From: Candidatus Nitrospira allomarina
GTDB taxonomy: Bacteria > Nitrospirota > Nitrospiria > Nitrospirales > UBA8639
Direction of reading: 5' to 3'
Assembly (NCBI RefSeq): GCF_032050975.1
Contig: NZ_CP116967.1
Coordinates: 2,539,001-2,603,000, forward strand
DNA: 64,000 nt
A program made the translations under genes and the position numbers. Under the pieces are notes generated by a model. It saw only the letters and a program-made list of their open reading frames with translations. It made no database searches and was not told the origin of the DNA. Of the stretch, positions 1-10,010 are shown piece by piece. Every line of letters begins with the position of its first letter. The first letter of the stretch is position 1.

Positions 1-958
1 CTCGCACTTCTGTTTGATTTTTCAAATGGTTGGCATGATAGTGCCAATGCCGTAGCCACCGTCGTGTCCACTCGAGTCCTGAGCCCCGTCTTGGCTGTTC
101 TTTTTGCCGGTATCCTGAATGTAATCGGGGCCTTTATGTCTACCGCGGTAGCCAAGATGGTAGGAAACGGAATTATCGATCCTGCCGCGATCAATGATGT
201 GGTCATTATTTCCGCATTGGGGGGAGCTATCGTTTGGAATTTTATTACCTTACATATGGGGTTGCCTTCCAGTTCCTCCCATGCCTTGATTGGGGCCATG
301 GTCGGTGCAGGTTTTATTCATGGTGGTGTCGAGGTGTTGCAGGGTGCCGGATTGATAAAGGTCATGGAAGCGATGGTCTCTTCTCCTTTATTGGGGTTTC
401 TTGCGGCCTTTGTACTCATGGTTGGGTTGAGCTGGGCGTTTTTTCGGGCGTCGCGAGGAAGGGCCATGAGGTTGTTTCGACGTCTTCAATTGTTGTCAGC
501 GGGGTTTATGGCTTTGAGTCATGGAGCCAATGATGCACAAAAAGCGATGGGAATCATTACCCTGGCTTTGCTTTCTTTCTGCCGGACATATTCCTTCTGC
601 GGAAGTGCCCAAATGGGTTATAATCTCCTGCGCACTCTCTATGGGCCTGGGAACGGCCCTAGGAGGATGGAAGATTATTCGAACTCTGGGGATGCGAATT
701 GCCAAGTTGGATCCTGTCCATGGGTTCGCCGCCGAAACCGGAGCCGGTGTCGTGTTGATGGTTACCGCCCATATTGGATTGCCTGTCAGCACGACTCACA
801 CGATTACTTCTTCAGTCATGGGCGTGGGGGCGGTGAATCGATTGTCGGCGGTTCGTTGGGGTGTTACCAGGAGAATTGCCTATGCGTGGGTCTTTACGCT
901 TCCCGGTTCGGCATTCTTGGCCGTGGCTTTTTACCTCCTGCTGTCTGCATTTTTCTAG
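1..958 (+). pseudogene. PiT-family inorganic phosphate permease, frameshifted and 5'-truncated by the window
   Basis: The reading frame is open from base 1 and carries the PiT signature DFSNGWHDSANA at once, so the true start lies outside the window. Several hydrophobic segments follow, then the second signature SHGANDAQKAMG. That frame runs out of homology at about 575. The rest (IPSAEVPKWVIISCAL, then GLPVSTTHTITSS) continues in the next frame to a stop at 956-958. The switch falls in the short repeat CTTTCTTTCT (571-580) and equals one extra base. PiT permeases import phosphate by coupling to Na+ or H+ across the inner membrane. This is either a broken gene, a +1 frameshift, or a sequencing error. 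The family is certain; the functional state is not. Confidence 0.85.
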
Positions 959-1322
959 TTGTTCGGTGTTACTTTATCTTCTGTGAATCTCAAGAGTCTG
1001 TTGGCACGTCGCATCAGGAATCTGTTGTTGCTGAATTGATAGGTAACGAATTCCTGTGACTTAAATCTTGACGTTTGGGCATATCTTTTTTCTTCTTTTC
1101 TCTGTCTGTCCTTCTTTTGTAGAATCCTTGACCTGCCCGGTTTTGTGGATACAGTCCCATCGATTTCGTCTCAAGAAATTGGTTGTCTGAAGTTGCTACT
1201 ACGGTCCCTCTATTTGGGAATGGTTCCTTTCGCATCGCTCCCTTTACTCTGACGTGTTCAAACGGATGAGTCGCGAGTTCCCTTTCACACAATTCGCGGC
1301 ATTGTAACCATAAGGAGGAGTT
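959..1322. other. Intergenic region upstream of the bactofilin gene
   Basis: No convincing gene. The stretch is T-rich around 1085-1120 and ends in a strong ribosome binding site (TAAGGAGGAG) for the gene at 1323. The only promoter-like pair I see is listed separately. Confidence 0.5.
1128..1155 (+). promoter_or_regulatory. Candidate sigma70-type promoter of the bactofilin gene
   Basis: TTGACC at 1128-1133 and TACAGT at 1150-1155 are 16 bp apart. The -35 box matches consensus at five of six positions and the -10 at four. It would give a leader of about 160 bases. Weak evidence; no transcription data. Confidence 0.25.
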
Positions 1323-1715
1323 ATGGCCGAATCCTATCAGACAGTCTCATTGGAGGTTTCAACGGTTGGACTTGAAGAGGAAGGTTATCAAATGTATTTA
1401 GGCCAAAAGTGCCGATTGAGCGGTGTGTTGAAAGTCCAGGGGATGGCGCGAATCGATGGATTTGTTGAGGGGGAGATTTATGGGAGTGATCTGATTCAGG
1501 TGGGAAAAGATGGAAAGCTTGAAGCCACAGTTAAGGCTAAAGACATTGTCGCACAGGGTCCTCTTCGTGGGGACTTCGTCGCTCTGCAGAAGATACAGTT
1601 GCTGGCCCCAGCGACATTGGAAGGGAAAATCGATGCCCCGGTTTTTCTGCTAGAAGAAGGCGTCTTTGTCAATGGACTGGTGAAAATGGGAATGGTGCGC
1701 CCTGCGGTCTCATAA
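1323..1715 (+). CDS. Bactofilin (polymer-forming cytoskeletal protein)
   Basis: A 130-residue protein matching the bactofilin (DUF583) family. After an acidic N-terminus of about 25 residues it has the regular glycine/valine turns of a right-handed beta-helix, for example LSGVLKVQGMARIDGFVEG and LEATVKAKDIVAQGPLRGDF. Bactofilins polymerise without nucleotides into filaments that position cell-wall enzymes or shape the envelope. It is cytoplasmic, with no signal peptide. The start is fixed by an ideal Shine-Dalgarno sequence 5 bases upstream. It stands alone between a phosphate permease and a phosphatase on the other strand, so its neighbours do not reveal a partner. Confidence 0.85.
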   Translation: MAESYQTVSLEVSTVGLEEEGYQMYLGQKCRLSGVLKVQGMARIDGFVEGEIYGSDLIQVGKDGKLEATVKAKDIVAQGPLRGDFVALQKIQLLAPATLEGKIDAPVFLLEEGVFVNGLVKMGMVRPAVS

Positions 1716-1818
1716 TTCATTAGCCAATACATCGAGTGCCAGCCAAGGCATGGAAAGGCTATTGTTCTATTCTTCATAAGGTTGACGAGTGGTGAATATG
1801 GTGTCGTCCACAAGGCCC

Positions 1819-2316
1819 TTAGCGTAGCGCTCTGAGCTGCGCAGGGGCCATCCACCATTCTAAATTTCCTCGCCCTACTTCGACGTTTCCATCAAAAGAA
1901 ATAAGACAACCTCCGGCCTTTTTAACCGAAAGGCCTGGGCTGTTCTTTCCAAAAATCATCAATGCGGCTGTTTGGCCAAGATGAGGTTCATGTCCGACGC
2001 ACATGATGAAGGCATCCCCTGGCAATCTTTGTAAAATAGCGAAAACCAGCGTAGGGGATTGATCATAGACCAGCTCAGGGCATAGCTGAATGGTTGACTT
2101 GATCTGTAGAGCCTCCTTGGTAATCTCAGCGGTTTGTTGCGTACGGATTAATGGACTGCACAAGAGGTGTGTGGGCTTCACTCCAATCCGTTTGAGCCCT
2201 GCAGCGACCTGTTCAGTTTTGGCTATACCTTCTTTGGTCAGAGGGCGTTCCCGTTCAGAGTGGTCCCATTCATTTGGATTAACAGCAATGCCATGGCGCA
2301 ATAAAAGACAATTCAT
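1819..2316 (-). CDS. SixA-like phosphohistidine phosphatase (histidine phosphatase superfamily)
   Basis: A 165-residue protein with the family's catalytic signature LLRHGIA at the N-terminus (catalytic His8). It also has CSPLIRTQQTAEI with the phosphate-binding Arg, and a second catalytic His in CVGHEPHLG. Length and motifs fit SixA, which dephosphorylates histidine-phosphorylated phosphotransfer proteins. Other small-substrate phosphatases of the branch are possible. I chose the ATG at 2316 because CAAGGAGA lies just upstream and the RHG motif then sits where the family has it. An in-frame extension to 2367 would add residues unlike the family. No two-component partner is adjacent. Confidence 0.8.
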   Translation of the reverse strand: MNCLLLRHGIAVNPNEWDHSERERPLTKEGIAKTEQVAAGLKRIGVKPTHLLCSPLIRTQQTAEITKEALQIKSTIQLCPELVYDQSPTLVFAILQRLPGDAFIMCVGHEPHLGQTAALMIFGKNSPGLSVKKAGGCLISFDGNVEVGRGNLEWWMAPAQLRALR

Positions 2317-3150
2317 ATGAACATCTCCTTGTGTTGACCCATTAAAGGCGACCATGCCGGTTATCATACCTCAAAAATAACAACTCTACAGGCTCTACAA
2401 AAGTTAAAAATTGCCAAGGTGAAACTGAGGACCAGGAACCCCAATGAGGATACACAGAAAGTATTCACTTGTAATTGAAATCGCGCAACGAAGGCAACAA
2501 TAGAAAGGGGCAATGCAACGTCATGGCATTTTTCCGCCAAACAGTTTGGGCGGAAAACCCACAAGCCCAGGATTTTGGCCCCATTTACCACTGCTCCGGC
2601 GACGGGGACGGTAATCTTTGATAACACTACAATTACATACATCTACATCGCGATTCTCGTGGGATATCGATATGTGGCGCGCCAAAGAAGATAAAAGAAA
2701 ACAGGGGCGAGTAGGTGATAACTAGCGCAGACAGGACAACGCTAGTTTCCTGTCTGAGGTTTCAAGGCAATTTCAGCCTTTCATGAACCCGACAAAGTGA
2801 AGGTATATGATTAGGGAACCCGCGTGCGTTTTTTCAACGCCGATCAATCAAATTATGTGTCAGTGTGAGGCCAAACCAAGAATCCATGTCGAATGGCCTG
2901 ACATAAGTCAACACAGCATACGTATTGCCAAAGATGATGAAGGGTCGCCTGGGTATTAAAGAGACAGACATGTGAGATAAACCTTTCATGATCAGAGGGC
3001 ATCATAATCAGGGAAAGAAAGTAAACAAGCTCATAGCCCAAAGATACAGGCACCGTATGCTTTGGGGATGGTTGTTATAGGGAAGAATTTCTAACGGCGA
3101 GATGATCTAGTTTCGTCTGCTCCTTGCGCATGCGACGTGTAATAACCATC
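2317..3150. other. Long intergenic stretch without a convincing gene
   Basis: About 830 bases hold only short open frames lacking ribosome binding sites and recognisable protein features. A highly structured inverted repeat (2720-2756) is listed separately. The right end leads into the promoter of the PadR-efflux locus. It could hold an unrecognised small RNA or the remains of a lost gene. Confidence 0.5.
2720..2756. repeat. Interlocked pair of perfect inverted repeats (X-Y-CAA-X'-Y')
   Basis: AACTAGCG (2720-2727) is the exact reverse complement of CGCTAGTT (2740-2747). The directly abutting CAGACAGGA (2728-2736) is the exact reverse complement of TCCTGTCTG (2748-2756). Only CAA separates the halves. 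The two hairpins interlock, so as RNA they would be mutually exclusive. No T-run follows, so it is not a simple terminator. Function unknown. Confidence 0.8.
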
Positions 3151-3198
3151 TTGACAATTAGGGAATTTGAGCTAATAGTATCGAAAATCGATATCGAT
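3151..3198 (+). promoter_or_regulatory. Promoter and candidate PadR operator
   Basis: A perfect TTGACA (3151-3156) is followed by AT-rich -10 candidates (TAATAG at 3173 or TAGTAT at 3176). Next comes a perfect 12-bp palindrome, ATCGATATCGAT (3187-3198), about where transcription would start and 39 bp before the PadR start codon. PadR proteins bind dyad-symmetric sites and often repress themselves, so this is the likely autoregulatory operator. This is inference from position and symmetry. Confidence 0.5.
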
Positions 3199-3237
3199 AA
3201 ATGATAGCAGAAGCTTATTTCCCTAACTGAAGTCTTT

Positions 3238-3579
3238 ATGCCAACCACTAGTTACGAGCCTACCCGGCGCATGGTGCGACAATTTTTCCTGGGTTTCGTT
3301 AAAATCCATATTTTGCATCATGCCGCTGAGGAGCCCGTCTGTGGGGTTGATTTGGCTCAGGAATTGGCTAGCCACGGTTACCAGCTGAGTCCGGGCACCC
3401 TTTATCCAACATTGCACGGACTGGAAGCGGCAGGATATCTCCGATGCCAACTGGAGCTTCAATCGGGACGCCGCCGAAGAACCTATACCATTACCAGATC
3501 CGGCCGACAGGCCTTAGCTCAAGCCCGACAGCAAATACGAGAACTAACAGAAGAGGTCATGAATCGAGAAACGATTTGA
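3238..3579 (+). CDS. PadR-family transcriptional regulator
   Basis: A 113-residue protein with the PadR winged-helix domain. The recognition region is GVDLAQELASHGYQLSPGT and the characteristic LYPTLHGLEAAGYL follows, then the basic wing SGRRRRTYTITRSGR. A C-terminal helix (about residues 88-110) would dimerise. PadR proteins are small repressors that often sense phenolics, antibiotics or other toxic ligands and control adjacent efflux genes. It sits 178 bp upstream of, and collinear with, a TolC-RND-adaptor operon. Control of that pump and of itself through the palindrome at 3187 is the simplest reading. There is no clear Shine-Dalgarno sequence, so the exact start is slightly uncertain. Confidence 0.85.
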   Translation: MPTTSYEPTRRMVRQFFLGFVKIHILHHAAEEPVCGVDLAQELASHGYQLSPGTLYPTLHGLEAAGYLRCQLELQSGRRRRTYTITRSGRQALAQARQQIRELTEEVMNRETI

Positions 3580-3757
3580 CGAAAGGAGACTGCTGGAAAC
3601 GGCTACTCATCCATCAATCCAGTGATATGAATTAAGGGTGTACAGGAAGGATGAAAAGAGAAAGAAGTGTTCCAAACTCATCTAGGCTCATCTTGGGGGC
3701 ATTCCTCACCACCTAAATGATCAATGGTCACCATAACTATAAAAAAAGGACACCTCA

Positions 3758-5176
3758 ATGAATTTGTGGCCAACCTTCCTGGCAATCATTTTTTGTTTTC
3801 ATGTGGCCATAGAGGCTTGTCATGCTCAGCAGCCTGAACAGTTGTCCACTCAACTGACCCTGCTGCAAGCCATTGAATATGCCTTGAATCATTATCCTGC
3901 GGTACGGGAATCCTTAGCTAAGCAAAAGGAAGCTCAATCCGGCATCGACTTGGCAGAGACAAACTATCTCCCACGGATGGAAATCGGCGTTCAAGGGACT
4001 CGATCGACCTTTAATAATGTTTCCGGGATGTTTTTCCCGAATTCCTTTTTTCAACCGATTTCCGGTCCTGATTTAGGACGAAGTGCCTATAGTAGTGGCT
4101 GGGGCAGTGCCGCCGGTATTCTGCTGGCATGGGAACCCTTTGACTTTGGTTTGCGGTCGGCCCAGGTGAGTACCGCCCAGACCATGGAGCGTCATTCGAA
4201 AGCCTTTATCACCCTTACCCAGCTTGAAGTGGCTTTGGCTGTCGGAGACGCCTATATCGATGTCATCATGGCCCAGGAGGCTCGCCAGGCCCTTCAAGCC
4301 AATTTGGAACGTCGGGTTGTCTTTGCTAAGACCGTCGAGGTTCTCGTCCGCAATCAATTGCGGGCGGGAGTTGATGGATCGCGTGCTCAAGCCGAGACGG
4401 CAGTTGCACGCACTCACCTATTGGAAGCAGAGCAGGTTGAACGATCACGAATGGCCACTTTGGCTCAGGCGCTCGGGATAGCTGGTGGTCAAATTTCGAT
4501 CGGCGATCCGGTGCTGAAAGCCTTCCCTCAAGGATCTGTCTCGGAAAAAAAAGATCCCTCACAGCATCCCTTGGCACTAGTCCAAAAAGCCGCAGCCGAT
4601 ATTCCCAAAAAACGGGAAGAAGCCTTGGCGCAGGCATGGGTGCCGAAATTCAATGTGCAGAGCAGCTTTTTTGGCCGTGGGAGCGGATGGGATAATCAAG
4701 GGAATCGAGGTGGCGGAGGGGACGGGTTATTACCGGATGTGCCGAATTGGGCGGTTGGTCTGACGGCGACCTTTTCCCTGTTGGATTTTTCAAACATCCG
4801 GGCGCAAAAGCAACAGGCGCATTATCGCAATCTGGCGGAAATGGCTCGCTACGATCGCGTGATTCAAGAGCTGACGGCGCAGCAGGTGAAGGCTCGATCG
4901 CTTGTTGAGAGTACCAAGCTCATTGCCGAAAACACACCCATCCAATTTCAAGCCGCTCGCTTGACGGAAGCCCAAGCCGCTGCGCAATTTAAAGTCGGGC
5001 TAGCTACAGTCGTGGAGGTTTCTGAGGCGCAACGGCTGGTTGTTCAGGCCGCCGTGGATGATGCGCGCGCGCGCCTTGGCGTGTGGAAAGCCCTGTTGGC
5101 CTTATCCGGGGTTCAGGGCGAGCTGTCAGAAATTTTACGGCTTGCGCGCCCCTCCCCTTCTTCACCCGGCCATTAA
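3758..5176 (+). CDS. TolC-family outer membrane efflux protein
   Basis: A 472-residue protein with a cleavable signal peptide (hydrophobic residues 5-20, then ACHAQQ). Two outer-membrane-efflux repeats follow, each a long amphipathic helical segment, for example FKVGLATVVEVSEAQRLVVQA in the second repeat. The family forms trimeric barrels with a periplasmic helical tunnel, the exit duct of tripartite pumps. The start follows AAAGGACACCTCA. Its stop codon abuts the ATG of the RND pump, so the two are translationally coupled. It is the first structural gene of the operon downstream of the PadR regulator. Confidence 0.9.
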   Translation: MNLWPTFLAIIFCFHVAIEACHAQQPEQLSTQLTLLQAIEYALNHYPAVRESLAKQKEAQSGIDLAETNYLPRMEIGVQGTRSTFNNVSGMFFPNSFFQPISGPDLGRSAYSSGWGSAAGILLAWEPFDFGLRSAQVSTAQTMERHSKAFITLTQLEVALAVGDAYIDVIMAQEARQALQANLERRVVFAKTVEVLVRNQLRAGVDGSRAQAETAVARTHLLEAEQVERSRMATLAQALGIAGGQISIGDPVLKAFPQGSVSEKKDPSQHPLALVQKAAADIPKKREEALAQAWVPKFNVQSSFFGRGSGWDNQGNRGGGGDGLLPDVPNWAVGLTATFSLLDFSNIRAQKQQAHYRNLAEMARYDRVIQELTAQQVKARSLVESTKLIAENTPIQFQAARLTEAQAAAQFKVGLATVVEVSEAQRLVVQAAVDDARARLGVWKALLALSGVQGELSEILRLARPSPSSPGH

Positions 5177-8100
5177 ATGAAGCTGCTTCTCTTTGCCCTT
5201 CGGCGACCTCTGACCATTATGGTGCTGGTCGCGTCCATGGCCTTATTTTCATATCTGGTGGTCAAACGGATGGCCATCGACATCTTCCCGAATCTGGGAC
5301 TTCCTGCCATTTATGTCGCCCAACCCTATGGTGGCATGGATCCGGCCCAAATGGAGGCCTATTTGGTCTCGTTCTATGAATATCATTTCCTTTATATCAC
5401 CGGGATTGAGCATGTCGAATCCAAGTCCATCCAGGGTGCCGCATTGATGAAGTTGTTTTTCCATCCGGATACGGATATGGACCAGGCTTTGGCGCAGACG
5501 GTCGCCTATGTGAATCGATCCCGCGCGTTTATGCCTCCCGGCACCGTGCCGCCTTTTATTTCGAGATTTGATGCCGGAAGCGTGCCGGTGGGCTATTTGG
5601 TTTTTACGAGTCAGTCTCGGAGCCTGAAAGAAATTCAAGATCTCGCCTTGTTCAGAGTGCGACCGATGTTTTCCGCGGTCCCTGGAGTGTCTGCCCCTCC
5701 GCCATTTGGAGGGACAGCTCGAACCATTGTGATTAAGGTGAATCCGGAACGGTTGCGTGCATTCGGCATGTCTCCGGAGGAAGTGGTTCAAGCCGTACGA
5801 ACCGGTAATATGCTCATGCCGGCGGGAAATGTTCGCATAGGAGATTTGGCCTATTTGACCCCTGTGAATTCTGTTGTCGAAAACATTACAGAATTGGAAC
5901 ATCTGCCTATTCGATTGGGGTCAGGGCCCACGGTCTTTTTGAAAGACGTGGGAACCGTGGAAGATGGAGAGGACATTGTCACCAGTTATGCCATGGTGAA
6001 CGGGCGACGCACGGTCTATATCCCGGTCACCAAACGGGCCGATGCCTCCACCTTGGCTGTAGTGGATCGTATTAAAGCCTCGCTCCCGACCTTTCGGGAC
6101 TCCGTGCCTGACGATATTCAGATTAGTTTTGAATTCGATCAATCAACCTATGTTACCAATGCGGTCAAGGCTGTTGTCGTAGAAAGTGTGCTGGGAGCGG
6201 TTTTAACGGGATTAGTGGTGTGGCTTTTCCTCCGGAGTTGGCGGAGTTCGGTGATAGTCGTCATGACGATTCCATTTGCTCTCTTATCCGCCGTGGTGGC
6301 TTTGTGGGCAACAGGACAGACCATCAATATTATGACGTTAGGGGGCTTGGCCCTGGCAGTGGGTATTTTGGTGGATGAATCCACGGTCACGATTGAAAAT
6401 GTGCACGCCCATTTGTCTCGTGGAAAGAGTCTGGGGAGGGCCGTCAAGGATTCACGTGGTGAAGTGGTGATGCCTCTTCTCCTGTCTATGCTGAGTATTT
6501 TAGCCGTGTTTCTTCCGTCCTTTTTCATGAGTGGCGTGGCCAAAGCCTTGTTTGTGCCGTTGGCATTGGCCTTGGGCTTTGCCATGGCAGCCTCTTATAT
6601 TCTTTCCACGACTTTAGTGCCCGTCCTGGCTGTATGGCTATTGGGCGGCCATCCCAAGGCCGAGGGAAGAGGATGTCCGACCATGCCGGCCTGGTACATC
6701 AATGCACTGAACTGGACATTGAGCCATAAAGGGCTGATCCTCATCGGCTATATGCTGCTCAGTATGGCGACCGTGGGAGTTTTAGGTGCCAAGTTGGGAT
6801 CGGATATCTTTCCGCGGGTCGATACCGGACAATTTCAATTACGAATTCTGGCTCCGGATGGAACGCGTGTCGAACGAACGGAGATGTTGACGAAGGAAAT
6901 TCTAGAAACGATTAAACAGGAAATCGGCCCTGAGCAGATAAATATTAGTTTGGGGTTTGTGGGCGTTCATCCATCGAGTTATCCGGTGAATACCCTGTAT
7001 ATGTGGAGCAGCGGACCTCATGAAGCAGTCTTGTTGGTGGCGCTGAAACGGGGTTCCGATGTTTCCCTGGAGCAGGTGAAAGAACGATTGAGGGAACTTT
7101 TACCCAAGCGTTTTCCCGGAACGCGTTATACCTTTGAGAGCGGCGATATCGTCACGCAGGTCATGAACATGGGATCTCCAACCCCAATTGAAATCGCGAT
7201 GAGCGGACCGAATATGGAGGCTAACCGGGCGTATGCGGAACGAGTGCGAGAGGAACTTTCGCATCTTTCTGCCATCCGTGATCTGCGCTTTGGACAACCC
7301 CTGGATTATCCCACCCTGGCCGTGCGCGTGGATCGGGTGCGGGCAGGCCAGCTTGGGGTGACGGCCGGTGAGGTGGCCAGGGCGGTGGTCTCGGCGACTT
7401 CCTCAACTCGTTTTGTGGAACCGATGTATTGGCGTGATCCCCAATCTGGAAGAGCCTATCAGGTGCAGGTGGAAATTCCCCAATCGGAATTTCAGTCCGT
7501 ACAGGATATGCTCAATCTTCCGGTGAAGTTGGAAGGGGGGCGTGGACCCTTGCTTCGTGACGTGGCGGAGGTCGTTCCCGGAACCTCTATTGGAGAGTAT
7601 GCACGGTATAACATGCAACGAATGGTCACGATTGTGGCTAATGTGACGGGAGAAGATTTAGGACGGGCAGCGGACCATATTGAGGTCGCGTTAAATCGGG
7701 TCGGCCCACCTCCGAAAGGGGTTCGGGTGGACGTTCGAGGGCAAATCGCCCCAATGAGGGAGATGTTCGTTAACCTTCAACTGGGATTAGTTCTGGCATT
7801 GCTGACGATTTTCCTGCTCTTAGCCGCAAATTTTCAATCCTGGCGAAGCGCCTTGGTAGTTTTGCTGACGACGCCTGCCGTATTGATGGGAGTCGTGCTT
7901 GCCCTGACACTTTTCGGGACCACACTGAATATTCAGTCGTTTTTGGGGGAAATTATGGCCACGGGGGTGGCTGTGGCGAATGCGATTCTTTTGGTGTCGT
8001 TTGCCGAACATCATCGGAGACAAGGACTCTCCTCGCTCGAAGCTGCTCGGGAAGGAGCATGTAGCCGGGCTCGCCCGATCCTCATGACCGGGTTGGCTAT

Positions 8101-8335
8101 GATGGTTGGCATGTTGCCGATGGCAATGGGCATCATGGAAGGAGGGGAGCAGGTGGCCCCTCTCGGACAGGCAGTGATTGGTGGGTTGTTGTTCGCCACC
8201 GTCTCCAGTTTGCTGATCTTGCCAGCCGTGTATGCGATTTTGGAAAAGCGGGGAGGCATCCAGTCTCCTTCATTAGATCCAGATGATCCAACCAGTATCC
8301 ACTATGAACCTTCGCACGTTACGGTTCCCAGTTAA
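5177..8335 (+). CDS. RND-family efflux pump inner-membrane permease (AcrB-like)
   Basis: A 1052-residue protein of typical RND length. It has one N-terminal membrane helix, a large periplasmic porter/docking region, TM2-6, a second periplasmic region and TM8-12. It extrudes a hydrophobic or toxic substrate using proton flow, together with the TolC and adaptor proteins encoded on either side. TM4 reads [16 protein letters not shown], so the AcrB aspartate pair (407/408) is Asp400-Glu401 here. In TM10 the lysine equivalent to AcrB Lys940 is Ala934 ([14 protein letters not shown]). It is therefore not a canonical AcrB-type relay, and I cannot name the substrate. Heavy-metal RND motifs are not obvious. 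It starts immediately after the TolC stop codon. Confidence 0.9.
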   Translation: MKLLLFALRRPLTIMVLVASMALFSYLVVKRMAIDIFPNLGLPAIYVAQPYGGMDPAQMEAYLVSFYEYHFLYITGIEHVESKSIQGAALMKLFFHPDTDMDQALAQTVAYVNRSRAFMPPGTVPPFISRFDAGSVPVGYLVFTSQSRSLKEIQDLALFRVRPMFSAVPGVSAPPPFGGTARTIVIKVNPERLRAFGMSPEEVVQAVRTGNMLMPAGNVRIGDLAYLTPVNSVVENITELEHLPIRLGSGPTVFLKDVGTVEDGEDIVTSYAMVNGRRTVYIPVTKRADASTLAVVDRIKASLPTFRDSVPDDIQISFEFDQSTYVTNAVKAVVVESVLGAVLTGLVVWLFLRSWRSSVIVVMTIPFALLSAVVALWATGQTINIMTLGGLALAVGILVDESTVTIENVHAHLSRGKSLGRAVKDSRGEVVMPLLLSMLSILAVFLPSFFMSGVAKALFVPLALALGFAMAASYILSTTLVPVLAVWLLGGHPKAEGRGCPTMPAWYINALNWTLSHKGLILIGYMLLSMATVGVLGAKLGSDIFPRVDTGQFQLRILAPDGTRVERTEMLTKEILETIKQEIGPEQINISLGFVGVHPSSYPVNTLYMWSSGPHEAVLLVALKRGSDVSLEQVKERLRELLPKRFPGTRYTFESGDIVTQVMNMGSPTPIEIAMSGPNMEANRAYAERVREELSHLSAIRDLRFGQPLDYPTLAVRVDRVRAGQLGVTAGEVARAVVSATSSTRFVEPMYWRDPQSGRAYQVQVEIPQSEFQSVQDMLNLPVKLEGGRGPLLRDVAEVVPGTSIGEYARYNMQRMVTIVANVTGEDLGRAADHIEVALNRVGPPPKGVRVDVRGQIAPMREMFVNLQLGLVLALLTIFLLLAANFQSWRSALVVLLTTPAVLMGVVLALTLFGTTLNIQSFLGEIMATGVAVANAILLVSFAEHHRRQGLSSLEAAREGACSRARPILMTGLAMMVGMLPMAMGIMEGGEQVAPLGQAVIGGLLFATVSSLLILPAVYAILEKRGGIQSPSLDPDDPTSIHYEPSHVTVPS

Positions 8336-8347
8336 CCCGGAGTAACC

Positions 8348-9472
8348 ATGTCACGCAAGATCATCGGAATCGGGCTGGTATTATTCGGACTTATTGCGGG
8401 AGGGGTCATGGTCATGAGCAACGACGGTCGTGTGGCTCAGAACCCATCAGTCCCTTCCTCTACAATCTCCCCATCGGAAATACCAGAATTCCCCGCGAGC
8501 CGTAATCAACCGGTTTCGATCGAAGTGGTGGCCGTTTCCAGCCAATATTTGCAAGAGACGATTCCCCTGCCGGGGGAACTGCTTCCTTTTTTGAGCGTCG
8601 ACCTTTCCTCAAAGATCACGGGAATCGTGGAATCCGTCAGCGTGGATCGTGGTGCAAAAGTAAAGAAAGGGGATATTCTCATCCAATTACGCGCGCCAGA
8701 GTTGCAAGCTCAGAGGAGGGAAGCGGAAGCCGAACTTCGTGCGGCAAACGTCACGTATACCCGTCTTCAAGCCGCGGCCTCTACGCCAGGTATCGTGGCT
8801 GGAAACGATGTGGAATTGGCCCAGCACCATCAGGAAGCCCTGACAGCCCGTCTCCAATCCTTACAAGAAATGGAAAAGTACTTGCGGGTGGTGACCCCAT
8901 TCGATGGAGTGATCACACAACGGAATATTCATCCGGGAGCGATGGTGGGACCGGATGGTGGAAGCGGTCAGGCCTCAGCGCTGTTACGGTTAGAGCAGAT
9001 TGTTCACTTACGATTGATCGTTCCAGTTCCGGAAGCCTATGCGGGGTCAATTGATAAAGGGGCAACGGTATCGTTTACCGTGCCGGCCTATCCGGAGGAA
9101 ACTTTTCAGGGAGTGGTGTCTCGTATTGCTCAATCGGTCGACCCTAAAACTCGGTCCATGCCAGTGGAAATGGATGTGGATAACCAGGCTCGGCGGCTGG
9201 CTGCCGGAATGTTTTCGGAGGTCCGCTGGCCGATTCGCCGTTCTCGTCCGACCCTGTTTGTTCCGGCCACGGCCGTTGTCACCACGACGGAAAACGTCTT
9301 TGTCCTGTTGGTCAAGGAAAACCTGGTGGAATGGATCCCCGTCCGAAAGGGATCAAGAAGTGGTTCAATGGTTGAAGTGTTTGGCACCCTCCAATCTGGT
9401 GATCTCGTGGTAATTAGGGGAACTGACGAAATCAGGCCTGGCACGGAAATTATTCCGGTCCCAGGGAAATAG
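8348..9472 (+). CDS. RND efflux periplasmic adaptor (membrane fusion protein)
   Basis: A 374-residue protein anchored by an N-terminal membrane helix (about residues 5-22, no lipobox). The lipoyl/barrel-sandwich region is SSKITGIVESVSVDRGAKV, followed by a short alpha-hairpin (about residues 115-175), a beta-barrel domain and a membrane-proximal domain. Adaptors bridge the RND permease and the TolC duct across the periplasm. It lies 12 bp after the permease gene with GGAG before the ATG, completing the order TolC-RND-adaptor. That order is the reverse of most acr/mex operons, where the adaptor comes first. I see no terminator directly after it. Confidence 0.9.
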   Translation: MSRKIIGIGLVLFGLIAGGVMVMSNDGRVAQNPSVPSSTISPSEIPEFPASRNQPVSIEVVAVSSQYLQETIPLPGELLPFLSVDLSSKITGIVESVSVDRGAKVKKGDILIQLRAPELQAQRREAEAELRAANVTYTRLQAAASTPGIVAGNDVELAQHHQEALTARLQSLQEMEKYLRVVTPFDGVITQRNIHPGAMVGPDGGSGQASALLRLEQIVHLRLIVPVPEAYAGSIDKGATVSFTVPAYPEETFQGVVSRIAQSVDPKTRSMPVEMDVDNQARRLAAGMFSEVRWPIRRSRPTLFVPATAVVTTTENVFVLLVKENLVEWIPVRKGSRSGSMVEVFGTLQSGDLVVIRGTDEIRPGTEIIPVPGK

Positions 9473-10010
9473 GGGCCAACACCAGTACGTAACTCAGCTT
9501 TGTTTAAAAAGGTTTCCATTATTAACGATGAAATTTCGGCATGCGAATCAAAGAAAATATGTGGTGCCCGTTCCGTGGACTCCGGAGGAAAGCTAATAGA
9601 CAGGGTGGCTGATGCGTCTTTACGTGGGGGAACAGTTTGGATGGGCACCAGATTTCAAGGGCATGGCGTGAGAAGCAGTGCTGCGTTGCTGGGGTATGCG
9701 GCGGATACCCCGAGGCCGAAACGATTTGTCACTCATGATGTCCCCATCGGATCTGTCAGCGAATTTATCATGACAAATACAGGGTGGCATATCATCGAAG
9801 AAGGGAGACAATCATTCAAATAAGTTTCCCTCACCTTCACAAGTGACTGTCTCATCGTGTTTCTTGCTCTCGATTTTCTGCGTAACCAGACCGCGTGAAT
9901 TCTTTCAATATTCTATCATCGGGGGACTCTCTTTGGTGTCCCTATCCCAAAACATTTCATCCGCATGATTTTCCGAACCTACTAAAAGGTTCACCAGCAA
10001 TTTAAAATTG
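9473..10010. other. Intergenic region without a convincing gene
   Basis: One plus-strand frame stays open across 9500-9823, but it begins with TTG, lacks a ribosome binding site and resembles nothing I know. A small hairpin (GGGGTAT-loop-ATACCCC, near 9694-9714) is present. The AT content rises towards the promoter near 10060. Confidence 0.45.

Noticed and set aside
1014-1292. 92-codon minus-strand frame upstream of bactofilin
   Set aside because: No ribosome binding site, composition unlike a protein, and it covers the likely promoter of the next gene.
2364-2642. 92-codon minus-strand frame with some hydrophobic stretches upstream of sixA
   Set aside because: No ribosome binding site and no recognisable family; hydrophobicity alone is weak support. 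A remote chance remains.
2720-2756. Interpretation as an H-type RNA pseudoknot or an integron attC site
   Set aside because: Connecting loops of zero bases make a full pseudoknot sterically unlikely, and the attC core sequences are absent. No integrase is nearby.
2853-3053. 66-codon minus-strand frame
   Set aside because: Lacks a ribosome binding site and any protein-like pattern.
9500-9823. 107-codon plus-strand frame after the adaptor gene
   Set aside because: TTG start with no ribosome binding site and no similarity to known proteins.
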